Positions 27,875-38,193 are shown, counted from the first letter of the stretch. The stretch is 47,500 nucleotides of DNA from Symbiodinium natans (GCA_905221605.1 CAJNDS010002745.1:1507203-1554702); one strand, 5' to 3'. Notes: generated by a model not told the origin, from the letters alone. A program made the numbers and translations.

Positions 27875-28100
27875 TATATATCGATTTCCAAATTGATATG
27901 TTTGGCATATACTTTTTTCTTGCCCTCCCTTAAGGGTCTTAGGAAATCGGGTTTGTGAGTTGATATGGGAGCCCCTGAATAGACCCCCGAATAAAGGATG
28001 CCCTTAGGAATGAGGACCCCACTAAGTTAGCCTCAATTTCGGAAACCCCCCTAAACCCTCAACCCTAAACCCTCAACCCCCCATATGCATCCCGAGCATC

Positions 28101-28179
28101 GGCAGAAGAACATCACGAACGCCTCCTGTCGCTGCTGCGACTTGTCGAAGTAGCCCATCATCTCCCGCATGTGCTTCGA
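28101..28179 (-). CDS. Gene at 26.2-28.9 kb, exon 3
   Basis: GCTCAG|TCGAAG and a GA donor (TGCC|GATGC) bound SKHMREMMGYFDKSQQRQEA and then FVMFFC. The split codon gives R, so the protein continues FVMFFCRIIDMHN. Confidence 0.85.
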
Positions 28180-28281
28180 CTGAGCGAGGGGGGCGGGGCT
28201 AGTTGCATGGAACCACCTCTGGTCCCCGCAAAAGCCTACTCTGACAACTCCAAACTTTGCACATTCCACGTCGCCCCGCAG

Positions 28282-28381
28282 ATTCGTTAAAGGGATTTTG
28301 TGCTAATTATATTAATAATATTATTTGTACTACTCATAGTAATATTCTAAAAAATATTACTAATAATAATAATATATCAAC
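28282..28381. other. AT-rich intron part without telomere units
   Basis: TAATATTATT words fill about 90 bp of the intron 28180-28381, one of the few introns here with no telomere tract. Confidence 0.7.
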
Positions 28382-28459
28382 AGCACGCTCACACAAGATC
28401 GTCTGAGCGGCCGTGATGAAGAGGCTGTGGGAGATGGACCGCAGGACCTTCATCTTGTC
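28382..28459 (-). CDS. Gene at 26.2-28.9 kb, exon 2
   Basis: TTCCGAG|GACAAG opens DKMKVLRSISHSLFITAAQT and then ILCERA before GCT|GTTGAT. An earlier donor (ATCTT|GTGTGAG) does not keep frame. Confidence 0.85.
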
Positions 28460-28512
28460 CTCGGAAGGGAGGTGTCGGCTTTCCCCCTAAGCCCTGAACC
28501 CTGAACCCTGAA

Positions 28513-28593
28513 CCCTGAACACTTAACCCTAAACCCTAAACCCTAAACCCTAAACCCTAAACCCTAAACCCTAAACCCTAAACCCTAAACCCT
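28513..28593. repeat. CCCTAAA tract
   Basis: About eleven units in the intron between exons 1 and 2 of this gene; short runs with the spacer AGAGCCG follow at 28705-28790. Confidence 0.95.
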
Positions 28594-28814
28594 GATCGTC
28601 CGGAACTAGGGGGGTCGACCCCTCCCGATGGAACCCTTGAGGCCTGAAACCTTCGACCGCAAGAGACCAAGATGCTGAAGCCATAACTCTAGACTCTGAC
28701 GAGAGGATGGGGTTTAGGGGGTTAGAGCCGTTTAGGGTTTAGGGCTTAGAGCCGTTTAGGGTTTAGGGCTTAGGGCCGTTTAGGGTTTAGGGTTTGAAGG
28801 GATGAAGCTCGGTC

Positions 28815-28886
28815 CTCCGGGTTGCAGTCGGACTTGTACATGCAGACCTTTGCCGGGAGCAGCGACAGGCGACGAGTGCTACAAGC
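28815..28886 (-). CDS. Gene at 26.2-28.9 kb, first exon recognised
   Basis: Six exons (28886-28815, 28459-28382, 28179-28101, 27469-27394, 27171-27084, 26695-26619) join in phase to about 156 residues. This one reads ACSTRRLSLLPAKVCMYKSD and then CNPE, with a GA donor (CCGGAG|GACCG). No start codon or known domain was found. The helical, cysteine-containing sequence might be a dinoflagellate-specific family. Introns use GA, GT, GA, GA, GA donors. Confidence 0.85.
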
Positions 28887-29339
28887 CTTGACCCCGGTGA
28901 ACCCTGTGTTGCCACTACCATTTTCCATATGTATAGGGTTTAAGGTATTTACAAGGTTTAAGGCTATAAGCCTATAACCCGGTGACCCTACATGATCACT
29001 ACCATTTTCCATATGTATAGGGTGTGTGGTTTATAAGGTTTAAGGTTATAAGCCCTACAAACACTGCAAGCCCTGAAAACCCTGTAAGCCAGATAAACCC
29101 TAAACACCCTAAGCCCGGTAAGCCCGGTAAGCCAGGTAAGCCCGATGAATCCTATAAACCCTAAACCCCTAAACCCTAAACCCGTATACCCTGTAAGCCC
29201 TATAAACCCCGTAACTAAGCCAAGGGTGTGGCCCTCTGGCCCAACAAAAAAACAAGGTAGGTGTCGTGACGTGTCAACCCAAAAAACGCTAAACTGTCGA
29301 CTTTACACCAACTGCTTTGGGAACGCACAGGGTGTAGGG

Positions 29340-29408
29340 TTTAGGGTTTAGGGTTTCGGGTTTAGTTTAGGGTTTAGGGTTTAGGGTTTAGGGTTTAGGG
29401 TTTAGGGT

Positions 29409-29461
<53 letters not shown>

Positions 29462-29492
29462 GGTTTAGGGTTTAGGGTTTAGGGTTAGACCC
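29340..29492. repeat. Telomere tract with GGGTTGA run
   Basis: TTTAGGG units, then eight GGGTTGA units in a row, then TTTAGGG again. Confidence 0.95.
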
Positions 29493-29580
29493 CAAACCCC
29501 AATCCCTAAACCCTAAGAGGTTCAACATGCCACTGGTCTTGGAGCCCACGTAAGGCCCTAAGAGCCATACTACGAATGCT

Positions 29581-29759
29581 AGGCACAAGAATCATCACAA
29601 TAGTAAGTACAGGGTGGGGCCCCCTTACTATACTAACTGTAGTTAAGGGACTTATAACCTAACTTAGGGTCCTTATAACCCAAATTAGGGCCCTTATAAC
29701 TCTACTTATAACTAGGGGGCCCCACCCTGTAGGCACAAGAATCATCACAATAGTAAGTA
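29581..29759. mobile_element. MITE, family A, copy 3, within a perfect 29-bp direct repeat
   Basis: The element spans 29608-29731. AGGCACAAGAATCATCACAA and nine further bases occur at 29581-29609 and again at 29731-29759 without mismatch. This is an unusually long duplication for a MITE. Confidence 0.9.
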
Positions 29760-30227
29760 GTACTCGTGATCCGAGCTTAAACAGGAAAATGCTACAGCGT
29801 GGATACCCGGCCGTGAACGCAAGTAACCGAATGCAAGGCTCAGCTAGGTTGGCTCTTAAAACCTTTAGGGTTTAGGGTTTAGGGTTTCGGGTTTAGGCTT
29901 TAGGGTTTAGGGGCGGAATAACCCAAGGTTCCCTAATACATGCTACTACTCCCTAAGGCTCCCTAGGCGTCCCTGAGGTACCCCCCTCCCTTAAGGACCC
30001 TATAACTTCCACAAAACCTAAACCCTAAACCCAAGCTGCAGCCCCATCCCCGGTTCTCCTGTTGGTCGCTTCCGCATGCCGCTGCTCTGCTTTCCTCTAC
30101 CCTCTTCCGTCCACTACAACAAAAACGACTGAATGGCCTCAGTCCTAAACCATAGGTGTGTGTTTCCAGGTTTAGGGTTTAGGGTTTAGGGTTCAGGGTT
30201 TAGGGTTTAGGGTCTAGGGTTTAGGGC

Positions 30228-30280
30228 GAGTCTTGCAGGCCCATGCAAGCTGCCATTGAGACTTTCATGTCGGGGCCGCC
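30228..30280 (-). CDS. Exon candidate
   Basis: AAGAAAG|GGCGGC opens GGPDMKVSMAACMGLQD; the donor is unclear. Confidence 0.5.
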
Positions 30281-30539
30281 CTTTCTTTGGTTTCCACAGC
30301 CGGCTGTGAATTGTCAACTAAAGCCTAAACCCTAAACCCGTAGTCCCTAAACCCGTAATCCCTAAACCCTAACCCTAAACGCAGACATCCAGGGCTGTAA
30401 GGTTTATCAACCCTCAGAAACCACAAAACAATAAATATCAGAAACCCTATAAACCCTCCTAAGCCCTAAACAAAAAACCCTAAGCACTATGAGCCCTCAA
30501 TGCGAGAACACAAGTTACAGGGTTCTTAAGGGAGGAGAC

Positions 30540-30676
30540 CCTCAGCCCTTAACACTAAACCCTAAACCCTCACCCTAAAGCCTAAACCCTAAACCCTAAA
30601 CCCTAAACCCTAAACCCTCAAGCCTAAACCCTAAAACCTGAACCCTAAACCCTAAACCCTCAAGCCTAAACCCTAA
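30540..30676. repeat. CCCTAAA tract
   Basis: About sixteen units including CCCTCAAG variants. Confidence 0.9.
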
Positions 30677-30677
30677 C

Positions 30678-30730
30678 CAAGGGCAAGAGGCCATGAGCTG
30701 CTTCCAGAGGCCATCGGTGAGGGCTTGGGC
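30678..30730 (-). CDS. Exon, unknown gene
   Basis: TGTGAG|GCCCAA and TTG|GTTAGGG bound AQALTDGLWKQLMASCP. The donor GTTAGGG is the first telomere unit of the adjoining tract. Confidence 0.65.
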
Positions 30731-30949
30731 CTCACAACAGAGTGGTTTAGGGTTCAGGGCTTAGGATTAAGGGCGAATTGGGTTGTACCCATCTCTTTAT
30801 GAAGACTTCCCATTACATAAGGACTGCAGTATTTTGGGGGTCTATGAAGGGTAGCCGTATTTTCAGAAATACCCGTCGGGCTTATAGGGGATAAGGGAAC
30901 CGAACACCTACCAGGAAGGATAGTCAGCATACAGAAATCGCACAAGGAT

Positions 30950-31037
30950 CTGTGCCCTAGGAACAAAAGGTACCCTTTTTGGCTACGGGGCTTAAAATTA
31001 TATAAGGGAATGAATGAGGGTCGTCTCTGGGTCCTAG
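30950..31037. mobile_element. MITE-like repeat, family D
   Basis: CCCTAGGAACAAAAGGTACCC and GTCTCTGGGTCCTAG. Confidence 0.65.
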
Positions 31038-31120
31038 TTTAGAATCCCCACCTGCCGAACGAGGCGTTGGGTTGTGAAGGAAGGATTTGAGGTTTATTTG
31101 GGATGGTTGGAGCACCAAGG

Positions 31121-31185
31121 CTGAACCCTAAACCCTAAACCCTAAACCCTAAACCCTAAACCCTAAACCCTAAACCCTAAACCCT
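31121..31185. repeat. CCCTAAA tract
   Basis: About nine perfect units next to the exon at 31188-31298. Confidence 0.95.
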
Positions 31186-31187
31186 AC

Positions 31188-31298
31188 TTGTCAAGAACGA
31201 ATTGAAGTTGTGTCTTGATGCTTTCGGAATTTCGTACTGAGCATTCTAAGCGGTGGAAGTCGAGGCAATGGAGGAGGGCATTTTGGGTACGAGTAGTT
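31188..31298 (-). CDS. Exon, unknown gene, perhaps terminal
   Basis: The acceptor is the telomere-type word TTTAG|A. The frame reads NALLHCLDFHRLECSVRNSE and then SIKTQLQFVLD. It ends either at AA|GTAGGG or at an in-frame TAG (31184-31186). Confidence 0.65.
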
Positions 31299-31440
31299 CT
31301 AAACCCTCAGCCCTAAACTCTAAACCCCACTACGAAGCCCGAGCCGAAGATCCCTAAACCCCGAAACCTACGATCCCCTATAGTGCCGGTAGCTATTTCG
31401 GCTCATGCAATAGAAGAAGTTGCGATTTAGGGTTTGGGGT

Positions 31441-31530
31441 TTAGGGGCTGCTGGAGGCTCTTGAGTCTCCCGATGGTGCCTCGACAGGCGGTCGCGCGCT
31501 GGAGACATAGTCCAGCTCGAAGGCATCGGC
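31441..31530 (-). CDS. Exon, unknown gene, perhaps terminal
   Basis: ATGGAG|GCCGAT opens ADAFELDYVSSARPPVEAPS and then GDSRASSSP before an in-frame TAA; an ATG lies just upstream in frame. Confidence 0.6.
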   Translation of the reverse strand, partial: ADAFELDYVSSARPPVEAPSGDSRASSSP

Positions 31531-31639
31531 CTCCATGTGAAGAAACACTTCTCAAGGTTTCGGGCTTCGGCTTGCTTGGGTTCTGAGGGCTAGTGATCGC
31601 TGATTGCTTCGACAGGCTGCTCGGCCCTATATGTATAAA

Positions 31640-32045
31640 CATTAAAGCCTGTCCAACCCTATCAACCCTACAAAACAATCTAACCCTATTAACCCTAAAC
31701 CCTGCAAACCCTATAAACCCTACAAACCCTATAAACCCTATAAACCCGGCAAACCAAATACACCCCACAATCCTTACAAACCCAATAAACCCCATAAACC
31801 TCATAAAACCTTCAACTCCTACACACCCTACAAATGCTGTAAAGCCTCTAAACCCTGCAACCCTTTAATCCCAGACTAAACCCTAAACGCTAAAACCTAA
31901 ACCCTAAACCGTAAACCCCAAACCCTACACCTTAAACCCTATAAAACCCTAAAGCCTAACTAAACCCTAAACCCTAAACCCTAAAACCTAAACCCTAAAC
32001 CCTAAACCCTAAACCCTAAACCCTAAACCCTAAACCCTAAACCCT
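31640..32045. repeat. Degenerate CCCTATAAA region and CCCTAAA tract
   Basis: AAACCCTATAA and ACCCTACAA words (31640-31865) grade into CCCTAAA units with a clean run at 31985-32045. Confidence 0.85.
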
Positions 32046-32131
32046 GTGCCTCTGGCAAGCTCCACTCGGCGACGGAGAAGGTCGAGAGCGACAGCTGCTT
32101 TCCACCGTGGAGCTCGTTGCGGACGTGTGAC
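32043..32131 (-). CDS. Exon, unknown gene
   Basis: GAACAG|GTCAC and CAGG|GTTTAGG bound SHVRNELHGGKQLSLSTFSV and then AEWSLPEAQ. An alternative serine-rich frame is also open. The donor is the first telomere unit. Confidence 0.6.
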
Positions 32132-32164
32132 CTGTTCCTGATCTCATGGGATTCTACCTTGGTT

Positions 32165-32300
32165 AGGGTTTTAGGGTTTAGGGTTTAGGGTTCAGGGTTC
32201 AGGGTTTAGGATTTAGGGCTTTAGGGTTTGAGGGTTTGAGGGTTTAGGGTTTAGGGTTTAGGGTTTACAGTTTAGGGGTTAGGGTTTAGGGTTTAGGACC
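32165..32300. repeat. TTTAGGG tract between short direct repeats
   Basis: About seventeen units with variants. GACCTGTTCCTGA occurs on both sides (about 32129 and 32297). Confidence 0.75.
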
Positions 32301-32727
32301 TGTTCCTGACCAGCTCCAGGTCAGACCTAGAATTACCAAAGTGAGGGCTTAGGGTTTAGGGTTTGGGGCTTGGGGTTTTGGGTTTAGGTTTGAGGGCCAC
32401 GACCTAATCACTGTAGATACGGTAATCCCGAAGAAGCAAAACTTCAAAACGCCGAAGCATCCAATGAAGCCCTTGCAGCAAATCGCCATAAGCCATGCGA
32501 TCTAGGGGTTCTACCTTGGACCCTTAGCGTTGTACCCTTGGGTTTTGGGAGTCCCTGTTTCAACATCTCTAAAAAGATATAAAACCATATTAATACGAAT
32601 CTTCATCCCTTGATACGAAGTAGGGTTTTGAAGGTAACTATGTACCTCCACAAGAGTACTAGACATGGATCGAGATTGAACTCGCAACATAAAAGCAACC
32701 CTAAACCCAAAACCCTAGACCCTAAAC

Positions 32728-32791
32728 CCTGCACGCAGCCGTGCAACGCCCGGGACGAGACGTCGAGGCGGCCGTTGCGTTTGTTGACGAC
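32728..32791 (-). CDS. Exon, unknown gene
   Basis: GTCGCAG|GTCGTC and CAGG|GTTTAGG bound VVNKRNGRLDVSSRALHGCV plus Q. The donor lies in a telomere unit. Confidence 0.7.
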
Positions 32792-33205
32792 CTGCGACTC
32801 AGGTTCGAATCCTTAAACCCTAAACCCTTAAACCCTGAAGGTTTAGGGTTTAGGGTTTAGGCTTTAGGGTTTAGGGTTTAGGGTTTAGGGTAAACCCTAA
32901 AACCCTTAAACCCGTAAATTCTTAAACCCTTACACCCTAAACCCTGACCACTAAAACACTTAAACCTGAAACCCTTAAACCCATAAACCCCAAACCCGGA
33001 GCCCTAACCCCCATAAATGTACGGGAAACCAAAGGGGCCGGGCATCCGGGGTAAGGGCTCTGAGCTTAGGCTTAAAGCTCCTATAAACCCCAATATGTGG
33101 TTTACAGTTTAGGTTTTCAGGTTTGGGGTTTAGGGTTTAGGGTTTGAGGCTTAGGTTGGTTTAGGGGACCCAAACCACGAAAGCGTCCTTGGGGTCTTCG
33201 TGATT

Positions 33206-33314
33206 TGGTAGTTAGTTCTCTGCATTAGGGGTCCCTTTTGGGGTCCGTATTTAAGGGTGCTGTGTTATGCAGGGGAGGGAGCCAAAAAAGGATACTGAAT
33301 TAGAGAACTAACCG
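33206..33314. mobile_element. MITE-like inverted repeat, family G
   Basis: GGTAGTTAGTTCTCTGCATTA and AATTAGAGAACTAACCGATT form the ends. Confidence 0.75.
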
Positions 33315-33351
33315 ATTAGCCGAACTCCTACTCTTTGTGCCTTGGATGCCT

Positions 33352-33458
33352 AAACCCTAAACCCTAAACCCTAAACCCTAAACCCTAAACCCTAAACCCT
33401 AAACCCTAAACCCTAAACCCTAAACCCTAAACCCTAAACCCTAAACCCTAAACCCCTC
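33352..33458. repeat. CCCTAAA tract
   Basis: Fifteen perfect units. Confidence 0.97.
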
Positions 33459-33710
33459 AGCTTCTTAACACTTCGGCTCGCAACCTGAACCGGGCTTAGG
33501 GTCTTTAGAGTTCAAAGGGCCTATAGGGCTTGTGGGATTTATGGGGTGTAGTAGGGTTTATAAGGGTTTCTAGGGTTTATGGGGTTTGTGAGGGTTTAGG
33601 GTAATCCTATAATCCTATAACCCTAAACCCTGAACCCTAAACCCTAAACCCTAAACCCTAAACCCTGAACCCTAAACCCTGAGCGTTCTGGTTCTGGGGC
33701 TTGGGTTTAC

Positions 33711-33764
33711 CACTGCGTCGCACTGGGTGTCCGGCACACTCCCAGCGATCCAGCAAGAGGAGGC
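33711..33764 (-). CDS. Exon, unknown gene
   Basis: TGGCAAG|GCCTCC and CAGTG|GTAAACC bound LLLLDRWECAGHPVRRS. Confidence 0.65.
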
Positions 33765-33873
33765 CTTGCCATTCGTCGCTTTTCGTTAGGGTTTAGGGTA
33801 TAGGGTATAGGGTTTAGGGTTTAGGGTTTAGGGTTCAGGGATGTAGGGTTCAGAGCTCGGGGCTCAGGGGGGC

Positions 33874-34075
33874 ACACCGCCGCGCATCCTTCTGGCCCCT
33901 GAGGTCCTAAAGCCTGAACCTTTGAGCTTCTCCCTAAGGGTTTAGGGTTTAGGGTTTAGGGTTTAGGGTTCAGGGGGGCACATTGGGGTTTAGGGTCTGT
34001 GAAGTGACAATGTCTACACCGCCGCGCATCCTTCAAACCCCTAAAGTCCTAGAGCCTGAAACCTCTGAGCTCTCC
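33874..34075. repeat. Imperfect 60-bp direct duplication around a telomere tract
   Basis: ACACCGCCGCGCATCCTTC followed by CCCCT, GTCCTA and AGCCTGA occurs at 33874 and 34016. Five TTTAGGG units and GGGGGGCACA lie between. Confidence 0.85.
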
Positions 34076-34232
34076 GTGAGACTGTACTGAGTGGTGCTCT
34101 AAAGTCTACTAAAGCCCTTTGAAAATTATTTATGAATAAGTTCCCTTCACAAAGGGAAAGAAGTGAGATTTAAAATTATCCCGAAGCACTACAGAGTTTA
34201 GGGTTTAGGGTCTAGGATGGTCTAGGATGTAG

Positions 34233-34350
34233 GGTTTCAGGGTTCAGGGTTCAGGGCTTAGGATGAAGGGTTTAGGGTTAGGGTTTAGGGTTTCGGGTTC
34301 AGGGTTCAGGGTTCAGGGCTTAGGATGAAGGGTTTAGGGTTAGGGTTTCG
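34233..34350. repeat. Tandem 60-bp unit of telomere-like words
   Basis: TTCAGGGCTTAGGATGAAGGG and its flanks are repeated twice with small changes. Confidence 0.8.
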
Positions 34351-34896
34351 GGTTTAGGGTTTTGGGTTCAGGGGGTTTAAACCCTAAACCCCAAACCCTG
34401 GAAGCCCTGAACCCTGAAACCTGCAAACCCTAAACCCTGAAACCTCCGAACCATACACCTGTAAAACAAATTAACCCCAGACCTTTAAACCCTTAAACCT
34501 TCAAACCCTAAACCCTATAACCCCACAAGGGGGGTTCAAGGTTTTGGGCTTCGGGTGGACCTGCAGCGCCGAGGACCCAAGACCCCTAAAATCAGGGGAT
34601 TCTACATTATATACATCATAAGGTTCATTTATGTAGTTGAGGCGAGTTTCCGACTTAAGGTAAACACTTCGAGGTTTATAGTGTATATACTTTAAGGTAT
34701 TTGAGGTTTCTACTCTGGGGTACAACCCCTGGTTCAGGCGTATTTCTTGCTTCAGGTACCTTCCTGAACTTCGTATATAGCTCAAGGTATCGTCCCTACA
34801 CCCTAAACCCTAAACCCTAAACCCTCAACCCTAACCCCTAAACCCTCAACCCTCAACCCTAAACCCTTAAGGAGCACTGGGCGGCCCGCCGAAAAC

Positions 34897-34966
34897 CTTG
34901 GTGCAGTCCGCGGTGCGCTGCGCCACGGCGAACTCCGACATGATGTGCAGCTTGAGGTTGTAGTGC
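34897..34966 (-). CDS. Exon, unknown gene
   Basis: AAAAG|GCACTAC and AAG|GTTTTC bound HYNLKLHIMSEFAVAQRTAD and then CTK. Reading through gives VFGGPPSAP and a TAA, so it could be terminal. Confidence 0.7.
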
Positions 34967-35018
34967 CTTTTAGGGTCTAGGGTTTAGGGTTCAGGGTTTA
35001 GGGTTTAGGGTTCAAGGT

Positions 35019-35520
35019 TTTGGGTTTTGAAATTATTGAAGTAGTGCCGTTGATGAAATTACCGGACTGGACTCAGGCCCCTCTACCTCTAATGAAATTC
35101 TTGTATTCAATTCAAATACTTCAATTAACTCCAAGTCATTCAATTACTGCAATTACAGCCACTTGTAGAATATTGATTTTCAAAGCTTTCCGAATTCAAC
35201 TAAACCAATTATTGCAATCATCTACTTATACAACGAGTAAGACGCCAAATAGAGCATAAAATACCCTCTCTCTCATATGTAAATATGAACAAATACAAAG
35301 ATATTAATTTTAATATACAAATGGAAAATATAAATATAGATATAAATAAGAAAATAAATAAATATAACTAAATTTTTTGTAGAATATTTATACACCGACT
35401 GCTAAGTTCTACATATACATAATAGACCAACTCCCAAAAACTAAAAGAGCGGTTACCAAATGGGGATTTCCGAAAATGGGGGGTTCCCATTTTGGGTTCT
35501 TAGAAGAAGGGCAAGATTTT
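35019..35520. other. AT-rich stretch without recognised gene
   Basis: AT-rich DNA with TATAAATA words and few telomere units. A plus-strand frame at 35020-35259 has no coding character. Confidence 0.5.
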
Positions 35521-35551
35521 GGCATGTTAACATATTAAGGGTACTTCCTAA

Positions 35552-35683
35552 ACCCTAAACCCTAAGCCCTAAGCCCTAAGCCCTACGTCCTAAACCCTAA
35601 ACCCTAAACCCTAAACCCTAAACCCTAAACCCTAAACCCTAAACCCTAAACCCTAAACCCTAAACCCTAAACCCTAAACCTAG
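35552..35683. repeat. CCCTAAG then CCCTAAA tract
   Basis: Three CCCTAAG units are followed by fifteen CCCTAAA units. Confidence 0.95.
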
Positions 35684-36281
35684 CCAAATGAATCAGGCCC
35701 TAGGCAAGGCGACACTGGGGGACGCAGGAGTCAGCTGCTGGCAAGGCTCCCTGTGGGATTCTGCGCGTTGAAGAGCCTCGAATGCCCCCCAGGGGTTTCG
35801 GGTTTAGGGTTTAGGGTTTAGGGGTTAGGGTTTAGGGTCTAGGGTTTAGTTTTTAGGGTTAAGGTTTAGGGTTTAGGGTGTAGGGTGTAGAACTTGAAGC
35901 CTAAACCTTGTGGCCCTTACAAGCCTTGCACCCGAAACCCTTGAACCCGAATTCAGCCTTTGAGCTCCATTGAAGACACAGCTGATGCAAATGGGGAGTA
36001 CTTAAAGGTGCCTCCTACATGGGGACTTGGGCCGCCCCATGTAATCATGAGGTACATGGGCGTTTAGGATTACATTCCAGAAAGACCCCTTTGAGGATGA
36101 GAGATAGAAAAAACCCTAAACCCCAAACCCGAAACCCTAAACCCAAAACCCGAAACCCGGCTCACGGGCCTTGGGGGCCTTCTCCAGCCACCCTTACTGC
36201 ACCTTCTACAGCTAAACCCTAAACCCTAAACCCCAAACCATAAACCCTAAACCCTAAAACCACAACAACCAAAAAGTGGTC

Positions 36282-36345
36282 TGAGGAGCAGGAAGCACTC
36301 CATAGCCTTGTAGCAGGACACGAAGTTGTTCCTTGGCTTTTGACC
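36282..36345 (-). CDS. Exon, unknown gene
   Basis: CTTACAG|GGTCAA and a GA donor (CTCA|GACCAC) bound GQKPRNNFVSCYKAMECFLL plus L. The opposite strand is also open, but the strand of the neighbours favours minus. Confidence 0.6.
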
Positions 36346-36747
36346 CTGTAAGCTCTGAAGACTTGTCCTACATTGCCCTAATTGCCCTAAACCCTAAACC
36401 CTAAACCCTAAACCCTAAACCCTAAACCCTAAATATCCTAGGATCCGAAGCGCCCCAAGGTCCACAAGAAAAACCTAAAGCACCCAAGGCGTTATGAGGC
36501 GTAGGACACATTGGGTCAGGGGGGTTCTGAACCCTTCCGGCCGCTTTTGGGCCTCAAGTGGCTTGATTGGGGTTTAGGGTTTAGGGTTTGAAGGGTTTAG
36601 GGTTTAGGGTTTGAAGGGTTTAGGGTGTAGGGTGTAGGGTTTAGGGGCCATGACTTCTCTGTCCATGACTTCTAGCTTCCTGGGTGCTTATGCGCAGAGT
36701 TTTGAGCGCTCTGTAAAAATCTATAACCTAGCACAATCATAGTTGCC

Positions 36748-36821
36748 CGGAGAGTATTCTAGGAATGAAAACGGTAACTTTTTGGTCTACCGAGGCCTAT
36801 AAGGGAACCTCAAAGTCCAGC

Positions 36822-36883
<62 letters not shown>

Positions 36884-36919
36884 AATCCAAAAGGGGCAAG
36901 GGCCTACTCTGGGTCCTAG
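36748..36919. mobile_element. Family D copy containing a run of 60 C
   Basis: TTCTAGGAATGAAAACGGTAA and GGGCCTACTCTGGGTCCTAG are family parts. Positions 36823-36882 are 60 uninterrupted C residues where other copies have a short A/C-rich spacer. Confidence 0.8.
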
Positions 36920-36960
36920 TATACGTACCCATGAACTTCATGAACCTCCGAGTGTGGTCT

Positions 36961-37076
36961 CTTGGTTGCCCAGTAACCATACTAAAAAACACGGGTGTTT
37001 TTTTGGGGGGGCTGGCTCTTTTAAAAGGGAACCTAGAACCAAAAAGAAAGGGAAAAGGGTACCACTCGGTGGCCAA
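36961..37076. mobile_element. MITE-like inverted repeat, family C
   Basis: CTTGGTTGCCCAGTAACCATA and GGGTACCACTCGGTGGCCAA. Confidence 0.75.
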
Positions 37077-37372
37077 AGATTAGGGTTTCAGGGTCTTTAG
37101 GTTTCGAGTCCGGGTCATCTTGGGGCTCGTGTAAACGTGTCGGTGGGGTTGCTGGAGAAACCCCACCCCCTCTAAGTCTTGAAGCAACCACAGGACAGAA
37201 GAGGTCTCTACTTCGAGGAAGGGTTCTGTGCAAGACAATGTGAGCCCAGAAACCCTGAACCTAAACCCTAAATCCTAAACCCGAAACCCTAAACCCTAAA
37301 CCCCAAGTGGACCACGCAAGAGAGCAGTAGCCGATGTGCCGTAATACTACGTTGCATCAACACTCCAGAGAC

Positions 37373-37525
37373 TCAAGCCCAGAGCTTTCGATGCGAGGGG
37401 TTGGACAGCGCCTCGCCCGTATCCGCGTGGAGCGAAGCGACGTCGATGACAAGGTAAACAGCTGCCAGGGGCTTGATGATGGCCAGAAGGTCTACAAAGC
37501 TGCTTGGCCCCACAGTGCGTACATC
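37373..37525 (-). CDS. Exon, unknown gene, probably terminal
   Basis: AGCAAG|GATGTA opens DVRTVGPSSFVDLLAIIKPL, AAVYLVIDVASLHADTGEA and LSNPSHRKLWA before TGA (37373-37375). The frame is open upstream to 37564. The hydrophobic stretch IIKPLAAVYLVIDVA could be a buried strand-helix pair. Confidence 0.75.
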   Translation of the reverse strand, partial: DVRTVGPSSFVDLLAIIKPLAAVYLVIDVASLHADTGEALSNPSHRKLWA

Positions 37526-37662
37526 CTTGCTTGGATCGACTTCCACATGCAACCGTCCACACACTCTAAACCCTCTGTCTGCCCTAAACCCTAGACCCTA
37601 AACCACTGGAGGCCTGTTTTGGGTACCTACTACATATAAGGCTCCGGAACATGAAACTTATA

Positions 37663-37771
37663 CTTGGTAGCCCAGTAACCATACTAACATAAGGGCACCC
37701 GATTTTGGGCTGGCTACTTGAAACGACAACCTTGAACCAAAACAAGTGAAAGGGCACCACTGGGCTACCAA
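37663..37771. mobile_element. MITE-like inverted repeat, family C
   Basis: CTTGGTAGCCCAGTAACCATA and GGGCACCACTGGGCTACCAA are the clearest ends of the family. Confidence 0.85.
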
Positions 37772-37838
37772 TAAAAGGTCGGGCCCAACAGAACCCTGAA
37801 ACCCTAAAACCCTCAACCCTAAACCCAAAACCCTAAAC

Positions 37839-37889
37839 CGCCGACGAAGTGCAGGTTCTTCAGACTCTGGAGGAGCAGATACCTGGAGC
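37839..37889 (-). CDS. Exon, unknown gene
   Basis: CGCGAG|GCTCC and GGCG|GTTTAGGG bound SRYLLLQSLKNLHFVG. The intron's first eight bases are a telomere unit. Confidence 0.75.
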
Positions 37890-38089
37890 CTCGCGTGGCG
37901 AAGTCGGGGGGGGAGGGGGGTTTAGGGTTTAGGGTTTAGGGTTTAGGGTTGAGGGTTTAAGGTTTAGGGTGGCCTTTGAAGGTAGTGGCTACTCTAGATG
38001 ATGGCCCATTCGGGTCTTCCCTAAACATAAAGGCTCCGTATTATGCACACCCCCCCCCCCCCCCATGCAGGGATTGAACACGGAAGGCA

Positions 38090-38193
38090 ATATAGGGGCC
38101 TGAATAGGTAGAGTCAGGTTTGCGGGCTTATGAAAGTATATTTATACAGGGACCCTAGGGGAACACTATGCATATTTATTCTGACCCCTATAT
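38090..38193. mobile_element. MITE-like inverted repeat, family E
   Basis: ATATAGGGGCCTGAATAGGT and TTATTCTGACCCCTATAT. Confidence 0.8.

Noticed and set aside
35020-35259. Plus-strand frame in AT-rich DNA
   Set aside because: No splice context, no coding-like composition and opposite to all supported exons.
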